Source: an uncultured Clostridia bacterium (GTDB lineage: Bacteria > Bacillota > Clostridia > Oscillospirales > Ruminococcaceae). Taken from it: 64,000 nt of DNA. Each line of letters begins with the position of its first letter. The first letter of the stretch is position 1. Both the position numbers and the translations under genes were made by a program. The notes beneath the pieces were generated by a model. That model was not told where the DNA came from, searched no databases, and saw nothing but the letters and a program-made list of their open reading frames with translations. Location of the stretch: NCBI GenBank assembly GCA_947627465.1, contig CANQWD010000006.1:1-64000 (forward strand), read 5' to 3'. Below, piece by piece: positions 1 through 9,600 of this stretch.

Positions 1-222
1 CAGCCCGCAGAGGATATGTCAACAATGGAATCTTTCGAGGAGCCGCAGCCCGCAGAGGATATGTCAACAATGGAATCGTTCGAGGAGCCGCAGCCCGCAG
101 AGGATATGTCAACAATGGAATCTTTCGAGGAGCCGCAGCCCGAGGAAGAAATATCGACGATGGAATCTTTCGATGAACCTCAGCCCGTGGAGGAGCAGTT
201 TACGGAATCATTTGACGAGCCG
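1..222 (+). repeat. 45-bp tandem repeats encoding 15-residue units
   Basis: Copies start at 1, 46 and 91 and are nearly identical. A fourth at 136 and a shortened fifth at 181 have diverged. Each 45-bp unit encodes one 15-residue acidic, proline-containing repeat in the same frame. The array may continue upstream of the window. Confidence 0.9.
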
Positions 223-2931
223 CAGTCCGTTGATGAAGCGGAGCCTGTGTCAAATATAGACGCACCCAAGCAGCCGGACAATGAAGAACCTGTTGATAAG
301 AATGAAAAAATGGATAACGGTTCTGCCAAAGAGCCTGTTCCCGCACACATTTTGTTCTCTCAACCGCAGCCTAAGGTTGAAAAGGACGTTACAGTCACAA
401 TGGTATCGGAGCTTGACGATGAGTTACCGCCGCCCTTTGATCCGCTTGCCGCGAGAGAAACTCCGCAAAATCTCGGCAGAATGAAACCGCTTGTTGATTA
501 TGATGCGCCCGATTTCCGTCCCGAACAGAACATCGAGCCTGATATGATGTATAGAATTACCGATCGGAACAAGCCGAACGCTTCTGCGGAGAAATCTGAG
601 CCGAAAGCGCCCGCGCCCGATTTCCGTCCCGAACAGAACATCGAGCCTGAAATGACATATAGAATTACCGACAGGAACAAGTCGAACGCTTCTGCGGCGA
701 CCTCTTCGCCGAAAGCGCCCGCGCCCGATTCCCGTCTCGAACAGGATACCAAGCCCGATATGAAGCACAAGATAACCGACAGGAACAAGCCGAACGCTTC
801 TGCGGCGACCTCTTCGCCGAAAGCGCCCGCGCCCGATTTCCGTCCCGAACAAAATATCGAGCCTGATATGACGTACAGAATTACCGACAGGAACAAGACG
901 AACGCATCCGCGGCGACTTCTGCGCCGACAGCGTCCGCGCCCGATTTCCGTTCCGAAAAGAAGATCGAGCCTGATATGACGTACAGAATTACCGATAGAA
1001 ATAAGCCGAAAGTTCCGGGAGCGGCTCCGTCGCAGGATTTCCGTTCTCAACAGAGCATTACTCCGGATATGACGTACAGGATCACCGATCATCCGCATGT
1101 TAAAAACTCCGAGATCACAACCGCTCCGGAAAAATCTCGCAATCCCATTAAGGGCGTTATTGGCGCGGGCAGACGTAAGATCGAACAGTTTGTTGATAAC
1201 AGAAAATCCGACAACACGGGTAAAAGAACATCGTCCGTCGAGGAAATTACCGATAATGCAAATTCGCCCGAGGAGGAAATTCCGACTTACGCTTCGCCCG
1301 TAAATAATACTGAGGGGAATGCTTCAGCGAGACAGTACGTGCCTGCGCCCGTTGAAGAACCCGCGGAGGATATCTTTGGAAAAGGAATACGCAAGCTTCC
1401 GAATGTTTCAATAGGAAAAACCGTTGAGGGCGTTCCCACCAAGCTCAGCATTGACGGCAACATAACCTATATTTGCGGAAACCGCAGCGCGGGACGCAAT
1501 CAGATAATGGAGCGCATTTTGGCGCAGATCATTGCAGACACCCACCCCGATGATGTAGAACTGTGGCTTTTTGACTGCGGCAACGGCGAGTTTATGAAGT
1601 ATGCCGACAATACGCCCGCTCATATTAAGTATCTTGTTGCGGATACGGGCGCGGAGACTTCGCTTGATTTTGCAGATGTTATCGTCTCCGAAATGGATCG
1701 CCGCATTGAAGCTTTCGCGGAAAATGGCTGGAACGGCTTTGACAGCGTTCCCGCAGATGTGTTTATGCCAAGTATCGTTGTGGCTGTGAATTCATTCCCG
1801 AGATTTTCGGAAAATATGGGCGGCACATCGAAGTATTTCGGAAGAAATTACAACAGCAAGCTTTCGAAGCTCTTTAAGGACTGCGCTAATTACGGCATTC
1901 ATTTCCTGTTAAGCGGAAGTGAATTTTCCGAGGACGGAGACAGACCCGCTTGTATGGAGGGCTGCGTAATTCACAGTGCAATAGTGGTATCGGGCAAGGA
2001 TTTGTCCGTGCACAAGCTTTTCAGCGGAATACGACTTTATGACAATGAAGTGGAATCGTTGAAGAAGATCCCGACGGGGTGCGCGTTTATTGCAGATGAA
2101 AACAGCACTGACGGCTTAACGTTGGTGCGGCTTGTCGGTGTCAAGGCCGAAAATAAGCACACCTACAAGGCAGTTTTGGAATATTCCGAAAATTTGGAAG
2201 AGTATCTTGACAAGCATCCGTTTATTGGCGACAGAAAGACTGCCAGCCGTTATGACGACCGCAGCGATTACCGTGAGGAACAGCTTGGCAAGCGCGCCGA
2301 CGATGAGTATTTGCTGTTCTTGGGTGAGCCGTGCAGATTTATGGGCGATTATCCTATTCGTTTGTATGATGATTTCGGCGAGAATTTGCTTGCAATCGCG
2401 CCCGCGCGTGAGAAGAACAGCGCAGCTTTGACGGTCAGGGCGGCATTGCGTTCGCTTGAAGAGCAGGGCGTTAAGACCGAGATTTTGGCTTGCAGAAGTA
2501 ATCCCGTCTATACCGAGCTTGAAAGCTGCGGCGCTTTGAAAGATTTGCCTGTATTTGAGGGTGCGAAAGCCGAAAAGCGCGTTAGGGAAATTGCCGATAA
2601 GCTTGACAACGGTGAGCGTTGGGACGCTTTTGAGATAGTTCTCGGCGGCGATTTGCTTGTGGCTTCCATGCACGCCGATGATATGATCGGGGTTTTGAAG
2701 AAAGCGTTGGTTAAAGGACCGCGCAGCGGAGCACACTTTATGTTCATCTCCGGAAGCGCGGGGACTACGGCAAGCGGTTTCCTTTCGCTGTTCAGACACA
2801 AGCTGGTATTCGCTTGCCCATATAGCGAAGCGGAGAAGATATTGCGCGATCCCAACTGTGATTTGCCTGAAAACAGCTTCCGTCTTTCCAATGATTATGA
2901 CGAGCTTACGATCTTGCCGTATCTGATGTAA
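1..2931 (+). CDS. Repeat-rich protein with two degenerate FtsK/EssC-type ATPase domains (5' end outside window)
   Basis: The reading frame is open from the first base, so the start lies upstream. The visible part is about 976 residues. It opens with 15-residue repeats (MSTMESFEEPQPAED type, three near-identical copies plus diverged ones), followed by a low-complexity acidic/proline stretch and six copies of a motif of the kind DFRPEQNIEPDMTYRITDRN. The C-terminal half has two domains with the layout of FtsK/SpoIIIE (EssC-like) ATPases. In the first, the P-loop position reads GNRSAGRNQ, followed by DVELWLFDCGNGEF and YGIHFLLSGSEFS. In the second, the P-loop position reads APAREKNSAAL. Neither keeps the GK[ST] lysine, and the Walker B acidic residues are also missing, so both are probably non-hydrolysing. 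EssC of type VII secretion also ends in weakly conserved ATPase modules. That relationship is inferred from layout. An intact motor domain could lie in the unseen N-terminal part. Confidence 0.6.
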   Translation, partial: QPAEDMSTMESFEEPQPAEDMSTMESFEEPQPAEDMSTMESFEEPQPEEEISTMESFDEPQPVEEQFTESFDEPQSVDEAEPVSNIDAPKQPDNEEPVDKNEKMDNGSAKEPVPAHILFSQPQPKVEKDVTVTMVSELDDELPPPFDPLAARETPQNLGRMKPLVDYDAPDFRPEQNIEPDMMYRITDRNKPNASAEKSEPKAPAPDFRPEQNIEPEMTYRITDRNKSNASAATSSPKAPAPDSRLEQDTKPDMKHKITDRNKPNASAATSSPKAPAPDFRPEQNIEPDMTYRITDRNKTNASAATSAPTASAPDFRSEKKIEPDMTYRITDRNKPKVPGAAPSQDFRSQQSITPDMTYRITDHPHVKNSEITTAPEKSRNPIKGVIGAGRRKIEQFVDNRKSDNTGKRTSSVEEITDNANSPEEEIPTYASPVNNTEGNASARQYVPAPVEEPAEDIFGKGIRKLPNVSIGKTVEGVPTKLSIDGNITYICGNRSAGRNQIMERILAQIIADTHPDDVELWLFDCGNGEFMKYADNTPAHIKYLVADTGAETSLDFADVIVSEMDRRIEAFAENGWNGFDSVPADVFMPSIVVAVNSFPRFSENMGGTSKYFGRNYNSKLSKLFKDCANYGIHFLLSGSEFSEDGDRPACMEGCVIHSAIVVSGKDLSVHKLFSGIRLYDNEVESLKKIPTGCAFIADENSTDGLTLVRLVGVKAENKHTYKAVLEYSENLEEYLDKHPFIGDRKTASRYDDRSDYREEQLGKRADDEYLLFLGEPCRFMGDYPIRLYDDFGENLLAIAPAREKNSAALTVRAALRSLEEQGVKTEILACRSNPVYTELESCGALKDLPVFEGAKAEKRVREIADKLDNGERWDAFEIVLGGDLLVASMHADDMIGVLKKALVKGPRSGAHFMFISGSAGTTASGFLSLFRHKLVFACPYSEAEKILRDPNCDLPENSFRLSNDYDELTILPYLM
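511..1095 (+). repeat. 108-bp coding repeats (36 residues) in the linker of the FtsK-like protein
   Basis: Units begin at 511, 619, 727, 835 and 943, exactly 108 bp apart, with a sixth, shorter-spaced unit at 1036. Each carries a core DFRPEQNIEPDMTYRITDRN-type motif followed by an Ala/Pro/Lys-rich spacer. The third copy is the most diverged (DSRLEQDTKPDMKHKITDRN). Confidence 0.9.
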
Positions 2932-2944
2932 GAATTTAAATTTG

Positions 2945-2975
2945 CTCTCTGACGGTTGAAAAGCACGGCAGAGAG
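2945..2975 (+). terminator. Possible hairpin between the FtsK-like gene and the HPt gene
   Basis: The 7-bp arms CTCTCTG and CAGAGAG enclose a 17-nt loop and are followed by TAAACCTTTT. The T-tract is poor, so this could be a weak terminator or just an intercistronic hairpin. Confidence 0.3.
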
Positions 2976-2999
2976 TAAACCTTTTAGGGGGTAATCGAT

Positions 3000-3350
3000 T
3001 TGAGTTTAATTGATGAAATAAATGCCTTAGGCGCGGATACAAAAGACGCGCTCGGCAGATTTATGGGAAACAGTGAGCTATATGAAAAAATGCTGAAAAA
3101 ATATCCCAAGGTTGTCGCTGATTCTCCTGTTCTGGAGTTCGCGGAATCCGGAGATATTGATGCCGCGACCTCAAACGCTCACGCTTTGAAAGGCGTTACG
3201 GGCAATCTTTCGCTGACTCCGCTCTACAAAGGCTATACTGAGATAGTTGAACTTTTCCGCGGAGGTGAAACAGATAAAGCAATCGTGATTTTGAAAGAAA
3301 CGTTGGAGATCCAGAAAAAATTTTTGGAGTGCATTTCAAAATACTTATGA
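3000..3350 (+). CDS. Free-standing HPt (histidine phosphotransfer) domain protein
   Basis: This 116-residue helical protein carries the HPt signature HALKGVTGNL around residue 61, whose histidine would accept a phosphoryl group from a response-regulator Asp. The start is TTG with a GGGGGT ribosome site about 10 nt upstream. The whole protein is one HPt domain, with no kinase or receiver attached. It overlaps the next gene by an ATGA junction, so it is probably co-translated with the HD-GYP regulator and may pass phosphate to or from its receiver. The cognate hybrid histidine kinase is not in the window. Confidence 0.75.
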   Translation: MSLIDEINALGADTKDALGRFMGNSELYEKMLKKYPKVVADSPVLEFAESGDIDAATSNAHALKGVTGNLSLTPLYKGYTEIVELFRGGETDKAIVILKETLEIQKKFLECISKYL

Positions 3351-4411
3351 AGGTGAATGAAGTGAAAAATTCTATTTTGGTCGTCGACGATCAAGAGATA
3401 AACCGCGTGATCTTGGCAGAGCTTTTCAAGGAGGAATATAATGTTATTCAAGCTCAAAACGGCGAGGAGGCTCTCAATATTATAAACAGCGATAACGACA
3501 TAATAGCGGTCATGTTGGATCTGGTTATGCCGGTAATGGACGGAATGACTGTGCTTATTGAGCTTAACCGCACGGGTAAAATTTATCACATGCCCGTATT
3601 TATCATTACAGCCGCTGATAATATGCAGCTGCTATCAAGTGCATACAGCTTGGGCGCGGTTGATGTAATATCAAAACCGTTCCGAATGTGCTTTATAAAA
3701 TCGCGTATCAACAACATTATTGAGTTATATCGGCACAGAAACGAATTGGAAGATGTTGTTAATGAAAGCATTGCAAAAATCGAGCGAATAAACAACAAAA
3801 TGGTTGAAGTTCTGGCGACGCTTATTGAGTTCCGCGACTGCGAATCAGGAGAGCACGTTAAGCGAATTCGCGGTATTACAATCCGACTGCTTGAGAAAAT
3901 CAGCGCGGATAATCCCGAATATTATCTTGAAAAGCGTTCCATTGAGAAAATAGGAATGGCGGCAATTCTCCACGACGTGGGAAAAATCGCTATTCCCGAC
4001 AATATTCTGCAAAAGCCCGGACCGCTTACGCCCGATGAGTTTGAGATCATGAAAATTCACACGGTGAAAGGGTGCGATATTTTGTCGCAAATGCCCGAGG
4101 ACATTATGGATGAGGAGGTTTACCGTTACAGTTACGATATTTGCCGTCATCATCACGAACGATGGGACGGCTGCGGATATCCCGATAAGCTTATCGGCGA
4201 TGATATACCGATATGGTCGCAGGCAGTGGCAGTGGCGGACGTTTTTGACGCGTTGACCTCGGCGAGAGTATACAAATCGGCGTTTGATTATGAAACCGCA
4301 ATCAATATGATAAACGACGGCGACTGCGGGTTGTTTAACCCAAAAGTTTTGAAAGCGTTTAATGCAATTGTGGACGACATAATAAAACTGCGTAAGGGGA
4401 ACAAATCTTAA
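3347..4411 (+). CDS. Response regulator with C-terminal HD-GYP phosphodiesterase domain
   Basis: About 354 residues. The N-terminal receiver has the acidic pair (VVDDQEINR), the phosphoacceptor Asp (VMLDLVMPVMDG), the switch Thr (IITAADN) and the Lys of SKPF. The C-terminal HD-GYP domain is complete: GEHVKRI, HDVGKIAIPD, HHHERWDGCGYP and ADVFDALTSARVYK. Enzymes of this family hydrolyse cyclic di-GMP or related dinucleotides, and all metal-binding motifs seem intact. Several starts are possible: GTG 3329, ATG 3347 (overlapping the HPt stop as ATGA) and GTG 3362, which has AAGGTG in good position. ATG 3347 is used here. The pair with HPt suggests phosphorelay control of dinucleotide turnover. 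Confidence 0.85.
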   Translation: MKVNEVKNSILVVDDQEINRVILAELFKEEYNVIQAQNGEEALNIINSDNDIIAVMLDLVMPVMDGMTVLIELNRTGKIYHMPVFIITAADNMQLLSSAYSLGAVDVISKPFRMCFIKSRINNIIELYRHRNELEDVVNESIAKIERINNKMVEVLATLIEFRDCESGEHVKRIRGITIRLLEKISADNPEYYLEKRSIEKIGMAAILHDVGKIAIPDNILQKPGPLTPDEFEIMKIHTVKGCDILSQMPEDIMDEEVYRYSYDICRHHHERWDGCGYPDKLIGDDIPIWSQAVAVADVFDALTSARVYKSAFDYETAINMINDGDCGLFNPKVLKAFNAIVDDIIKLRKGNKS

Positions 4412-4429
4412 AATCAAGAGGAAGAATAA

Positions 4430-4470
4430 AAAAGCGGGGAGCCGTGATCGAAATGCTCCCCGCTTTTGTT
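4430..4470. terminator. Bidirectional terminator between convergent genes
   Basis: The 13-bp arms AAAAGCGGGGAGC (4430-4442) and GCTCCCCGCTTTT (4455-4467) have A-rich and T-rich flanks, so they can end the HD-GYP transcript and the long minus-strand operon. Confidence 0.85.
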
Positions 4471-4481
4471 TTGGCGATAAT

Positions 4482-5342
4482 TTATCCGATTGCCGTGATG
4501 GAGTAAGTAAACGCTTTTTCCTCGTTGGGATCAAGAATTACGACGCCGCGTTTCTCCGAAAAAACACCCGAGCAGTTGTCGAAGTCAGCAGAGCCGCACC
4601 ATGGCTCAATACAGAGAAACGGCGCGTCTTTTGCCTGCCAAACGCCAAGGCTCGTGAAGTCGGGGAAATCTACGCGAACGCCCTTGTTGTCCTTGCCCAA
4701 AAGCATTACCGAGCGCGAGCGCAGTTTGTCGAAATAGCACACGTCCGTGTAGAACATTTTGTGGTTCAGATGCACGATATTATCGTCTTTGAGAATTTCG
4801 CGGCGGTTGTGTTCCTCGTGAAGACCCGAATTTAAATTATAGTTGGGTACGGCTGCGTTTTCGATTTTCTGAAATTCCAAGCGGTAATCGGAAAACTCGC
4901 CGTCGCACGCGAACGCGGGGTGCGCTCCGATACAAAACGGCATTTTCTCCGCGGAGTTGTTTTTAACGCGGTAGGTTACCGTTATTCCGTCTGTTTTCAG
5001 CGTGTACTGAATTGTGAACCTGAAATCAAACGGGTACATTGCCTTTGTGTAGTCGCTCTGTTCCAGCGAAAACATCGCCGAGGTGCCAGTCACAGTCTCG
5101 GGAGAAAGTTCCAGATCGCGCGCGAATCCGTGCTTTGAGATTTTGTACTCGGAGCCGTTAATAATGGTTTTGCCGTCTTTCAGCGTTCCGATCATTGGGA
5201 ACAGCAGGGGAGACGTTTTCCCCCAAAACGCGGGGTCGGCGCGCCACATAAGTTCGCGTCCGCGCACGGTAAGACTTTTAAGTTCTGCGCCCTTTGAGAT
5301 GACCTTAGCGGAACAGTTCTCACTTTTCAATAAAACTTCCAT
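4482..5342 (-). CDS. Aldose 1-epimerase family protein (LacX-like)
   Basis: A 286-residue galactose-mutarotase-fold protein, cytoplasmic, expected to interconvert alpha and beta anomers of a hexose or hexose phosphate. Recognisable stretches are HGFARDLELS, GAHPAFACD (His region) and IEPWCGSADF near the C-terminus. The start is the ATG at 5342 (MEVLLKSENC), which has CAGGAGGAAA directly upstream. A longer in-frame extension has no such site. It is the last gene of the hisS-to-epimerase operon, 35 bp after the beta-propeller gene. The substrate cannot be told from sequence. Confidence 0.8.
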   Translation of the reverse strand: MEVLLKSENCSAKVISKGAELKSLTVRGRELMWRADPAFWGKTSPLLFPMIGTLKDGKTIINGSEYKISKHGFARDLELSPETVTGTSAMFSLEQSDYTKAMYPFDFRFTIQYTLKTDGITVTYRVKNNSAEKMPFCIGAHPAFACDGEFSDYRLEFQKIENAAVPNYNLNSGLHEEHNRREILKDDNIVHLNHKMFYTDVCYFDKLRSRSVMLLGKDNKGVRVDFPDFTSLGVWQAKDAPFLCIEPWCGSADFDNCSGVFSEKRGVVILDPNEEKAFTYSITAIG

Positions 5343-5377
5343 TTTTTCCTCCTGTATTTTACGGCATAAGCCGAATT

Positions 5378-6628
5378 TTAATATTCCGGCGGCTTTTTCG
5401 CTTGACGTTTTTTCGCCCAAGCCCGCAGAATAAGCAGTATCATAATGAAAACCGCGATTATCAGCACGATCTTTATTATCATCATTATAACGCTGGGTTT
5501 AGTCGCCGAGATCGCCCAGACTTGCCCGTTAGCGTCTCGGAAGAACATCCGACCGCTTTTCGCAACGGCAATTTTACCGTTTGTAAAGTCAATGATCTTA
5601 GCAAGCTCCGACAACGTTTGTCCCTCGTCCGTGTCTAGGACGCTGTAAAGATACCAGCGGCTGCCGTTTGGGTCGGAGTGCGGCGCGGCGGTGTAGGCAC
5701 GAACTCCCCTGCCGACAGTTACAATAGGCGTGGACGCGCCCTTTAATTCTTCAAATTCTTTTGTGACTTCCATATTTAGTCCGTCCACAAGGAAAAAGCC
5801 CTCGTCGCTGCCAACATAAATGTGGTTTTCCACACCGACTGGCGCGGTTAGATTTTCGCCGAGCGCGCATTTTCCCTGTGAATCTTCTTCGGCTTTTCCG
5901 TCCGCTTCAAGGCGGACCTTCCGAAGTTCTCCGTTTGAGCAAGACATAAACAACGCGTACTTTCCCGCGAAAACGTGTTTTATTTCAGCACCGACGTCGT
6001 TTTCGGCAAAGTCGTCGTCAACGCGAATTATCAATTTTTCGCCGCAGCCGAAAATTATTTTATCGCCTATCCGAGCGGGCGAGGTCACGGTCTTGTCGGA
6101 GCCGTATTCCCATACGGTTTCAAGTTGATTATCAATGTCCGCGCATACGAATTTGAACCTCTCACCGTCCTTGTAACCAAAGTAAACGAGATTATCCGAA
6201 GCCGCGATATCGGTGCAAATTTCCCCGAACGTTTTTGAACAAATAACGCTCATATCTGTGAGATCGACCGCGTAAATTGACGTTCGCGTCGGCTGAACCA
6301 ACGTTTTGCCGACGATCGCGCCGCGGCAGTTTTCCGATATCTTTTCGTCGAATTCCGCCGCAGCGGCAACGGAACCGTCTTTTTCGGAGAGCTTGTTCAC
6401 CTTGTTCTGCGTGGGGATAAGCGCGAACTCCTCATAAGTCAGCGGCACGCCGACAGTTTCCCCGGAGAACGTGTGCCAGTCTATGCTGACATATTTTTTG
6501 TCGTATGGCGTTTGTGCGGATATCACGGTCTCGCTTTCCGAAGCAAAGCCTGTGGTTTCCGCAAACGCGGTTAGCGTTGTAAAAAGCATAGCCGCCGCAG
6601 CAATTGCGGCTGTAAAAAATTTCTTCAT
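5378..6628 (-). CDS. Membrane-anchored extracytoplasmic beta-propeller (PQQ/WD40-like) protein
   Basis: 416 residues. It has a signal peptide (MKKFFTAAIAAAAMLFTTLTAFA), a long region of repeated beta-propeller-like strands (for example VYFGYKDGERFKFVCADID, IYVGSDEGFFLVDG) and a C-terminal membrane helix (VIMMIIKIVLIIAVFIMILL) followed by a basic tail. The bulk would sit outside the membrane with the tail inside. It has no catalytic motif. Its start overlaps the addA stop (ATGA), so it is translated with the recombination genes, but a functional link is not evident. Confidence 0.6.
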   Translation of the reverse strand: MKKFFTAAIAAAAMLFTTLTAFAETTGFASESETVISAQTPYDKKYVSIDWHTFSGETVGVPLTYEEFALIPTQNKVNKLSEKDGSVAAAAEFDEKISENCRGAIVGKTLVQPTRTSIYAVDLTDMSVICSKTFGEICTDIAASDNLVYFGYKDGERFKFVCADIDNQLETVWEYGSDKTVTSPARIGDKIIFGCGEKLIIRVDDDFAENDVGAEIKHVFAGKYALFMSCSNGELRKVRLEADGKAEEDSQGKCALGENLTAPVGVENHIYVGSDEGFFLVDGLNMEVTKEFEELKGASTPIVTVGRGVRAYTAAPHSDPNGSRWYLYSVLDTDEGQTLSELAKIIDFTNGKIAVAKSGRMFFRDANGQVWAISATKPSVIMMIIKIVLIIAVFIMILLILRAWAKKRQAKKPPEY

Positions 6629-9600
6629 ATTTTCATTTCCTCGTCCGCCAAAAAAGCGTACAGGTACATCTCCTTGACTTTTATCCCGGTGAGTTTTCCG
6701 AGAATATTTTTGTATATCTCTACCTGAAATTCGTAGTTCTTTTGTTCTTTCGCCAGATTTTCCAAGGTGTCGCTCTTGTAGTCCACGACCACGATCTCGC
6801 CGTCCTCGATAAAGTACATATCTATCTGACCTTGAATGCTTAAAATACCGTCGTAATCCCGACGAACCTCGCGTCCGTTTACCTCGGCATAGAACGGCTG
6901 TTCACGTCTGACGTTATCGTGATTTTGCGCGTAAGCGTTAAGAACGCGTTTTCCCAACGGGCTTACAAAGAATTTGGCAACGCGGAAGTTCTCGATTATG
7001 CTGCTTTCTTCCTCGGTAATTCTGCGTTCTTTTACCATTGCTTCTACGGCTTTGTTTACGGCATTAAGAATATCGTCCTCGTTCATATCGGCTTTCACTT
7101 CGTCAAGCGGAAAATGCTCCATACAGTGATGATACGCGTTGCCTTTCTCAACGCCCGAAACGGCAGCGGAGTTTTGCGTTTTTATGAACGACGGCTTCGT
7201 CAGACCGATAGGTTTCGGTTCTTTTTTGTGAGCAAGCTCCGTCACGGTAAATTTAGCCTTTTGCTGAGTATCTCCGAAATTGCGAGGTTTGTATTCCTGC
7301 TTTAACAACTGCGAAATTTCGTCGATCTCTTGTTGTGAGGGAGCGCGCTTTTTTATGTTGTTAACGGGTACGGAAATGCTGTCCGTCGGACTGTATTTCT
7401 CTACCGAAAGTTTGCATTCTATATTGTTAAACGCTATCTCGCGTTTAGTGATCTTTTCATCATCAACAGCGGGCGTTTCCACGTCTTTTTTTGATTTTCG
7501 CGGCTTCTTGGGCTTTTCAAGTTCCGATATGCCGTTTAAAAGATTGGCGAACACGCATTTAAAAGGCACATAGTTTTCATAAACGGAGTTAAATAATTCC
7601 GGCGAAACGCGGTTCTTTTTTATAAAATCCTCAAATTCCGTAAGACTTTTTTCACCTGTCGCCGACACCATGATAAGTTTTTCCCGAGCGCGCGTCATTG
7701 CAACGTATAACAGCCGAAGCTCGTCGCCGAGTTGTCTTTCGCGTATAAATTCCGAAAGCGCCCTATAAGCCGCGGGCTTCATTTTAAACCGCCGCTTTCT
7801 GTCAGTGTGCTTCATTGCAAGAAAATGGTCGCGGTTTAATATGAGATTGCTTGAAAGATCGGATTTGTTCATTTGAGATTGAAGTTCCGACATTATGCAA
7901 ACGGGAGCCTCCAAGCCCTTACAGCCGTGGAACGTCATTATGCGGACCGCGTCCGAGGAGCTTTCGGCGCGCGCGGCTTGTTCAATGCTTTTGGAGTTGT
8001 TTTCCTTTGCGCGTTCGAGGAAACGCAGAAAATCACCCAGATTTCCTCCGCCGCGCGCTTCAAAATCACCCGCGAGCCTTTGCATAAGTCTGATATTTTC
8101 CACGCGGCTTTCGCTGTCCTCAAAAGCTGAAACGATTGAAATAAAATCGGTGTCCTCGTATATTTTACGGATCAGGTTGTCTAATGAGTTGGAGTTCATA
8201 AAATTTCTGAAACCCGACAAATCATTGAAAAACCGTTTAAGCTTCGGTGATATTGTGCGTGTAACATCACCCTTTTCATCGCCGATCACGGCTTTTTGAG
8301 ACATACAGTCTTTTACGCAAGTGAACAGCTTGCGTTTCCTGTAAGCGTTGGAAATGGCTTTAAGCTGCTCGTCGCCGGCGTTTTGAATGCCCAAGATCCC
8401 CATTTTGAGCTGAGCAGTTTCCTCGGCGGTAAAGCGGTAGATCGGCGACATTAAGACCTTAAGCATTTCCTCGTTTAACATAGGATTGTCGATTATTTTA
8501 AGATAATTGCATATCAGCACGATCTCCTCAGCATTGAAGAACCCCGAGCCTTTCGGTACCGCAGAGCCTATCCCAAGTTCTTTCAGAGCCTTGCGGTAGC
8601 ATTCGGTTTTGGAGTTTGTGCGAAGCAGTATGATAAAATCGGAATACTTCGCGGGCTGTCCTTCGTGTTCCTTATCCTTGCCGATAAGAAAGTTAGGATC
8701 ATCGTGCAGCTTTTTAATTTTATTCGCGACATAACGCGGCAGGGTCATATCTTTGTCGTCAGCGTCATCTTGAGCCGCTTTAGGCGCAGTTACAAAGCAA
8801 AGCTCCGAGCGGTAAAGCTCTTTGACCGTTTCATCATATTGCGGAAGGTCGGGGCGCGGGTTCAGCCGACTGCTTTCGTCGTAATCCACACCGCCGTAAT
8901 TCGCCGTCATAAGCCCCGTAAACGCGAGATTTACGGTGTCTATAACCGCTTTGCCGCTGCGGTAATTTGTGTTTAGAAGCGTTTTGGTGAACGTTTTGTT
9001 GTCTTTTCCGCAAAGCTCCGCCATAATATACGGGTCCGCGCCGCGGAACGCATAGATAGACTGCTTGACGTCGCCGACATAGAAGCGGTTGCTGCCGCCG
9101 ATAAGCTCAAATATCTTCGCCTGAATTTCGTTGGAGTCCTGAAACTCGTCGACGATAAGGCACTTAAAGCGTTCTGAAATCTGTTGACGGAACAGGTTTT
9201 CACCGTTGTTTTCGTTCAGCTTTTCGTAAAGCAGCAGTTCGCAGTCCGAAAAATCAACGCAGCCCTCCGTGCTTTTTTCCAATTGATAAATGTCGATATA
9301 TATTTCCAACAGCCGCAAAAAAGAGTTCACGGCTTTTTGAGTTGTCGGGAAAATATCTGTTTCCGATTTTAAATCGGGTTTCAGCTCCAAAATTCTATCA
9401 ACACATCCGTCAATACTTTTCGAGATAAAATTAAACCTCTGTTTGCCGTCATATTGTCTGCCGCTGTTAGAGTTTATTTTGGACATTTTTTCGGAGTTGT
9501 GTTCTAAATTCTCAATCATCAGATTCAGGTTGGCAAATGTCTTTGAGGCTTTGTAGGCGGCGTGATCGTTTTGAAGCGCGTTTATGCGGGTTTCGTCAAG

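Noticed and set aside
511..1095. Could the regular repeats be a CRISPR array?
   Set aside because: The unit is 108 bp with an open frame through repeats and spacers, and the spacers are not unique; no cas genes are present.
2116..3042. Long open frame on the minus strand across the FtsK-like gene and its downstream gap
   Set aside because: It is the antisense of a well-supported gene, has no ribosome site and no recognisable protein pattern.
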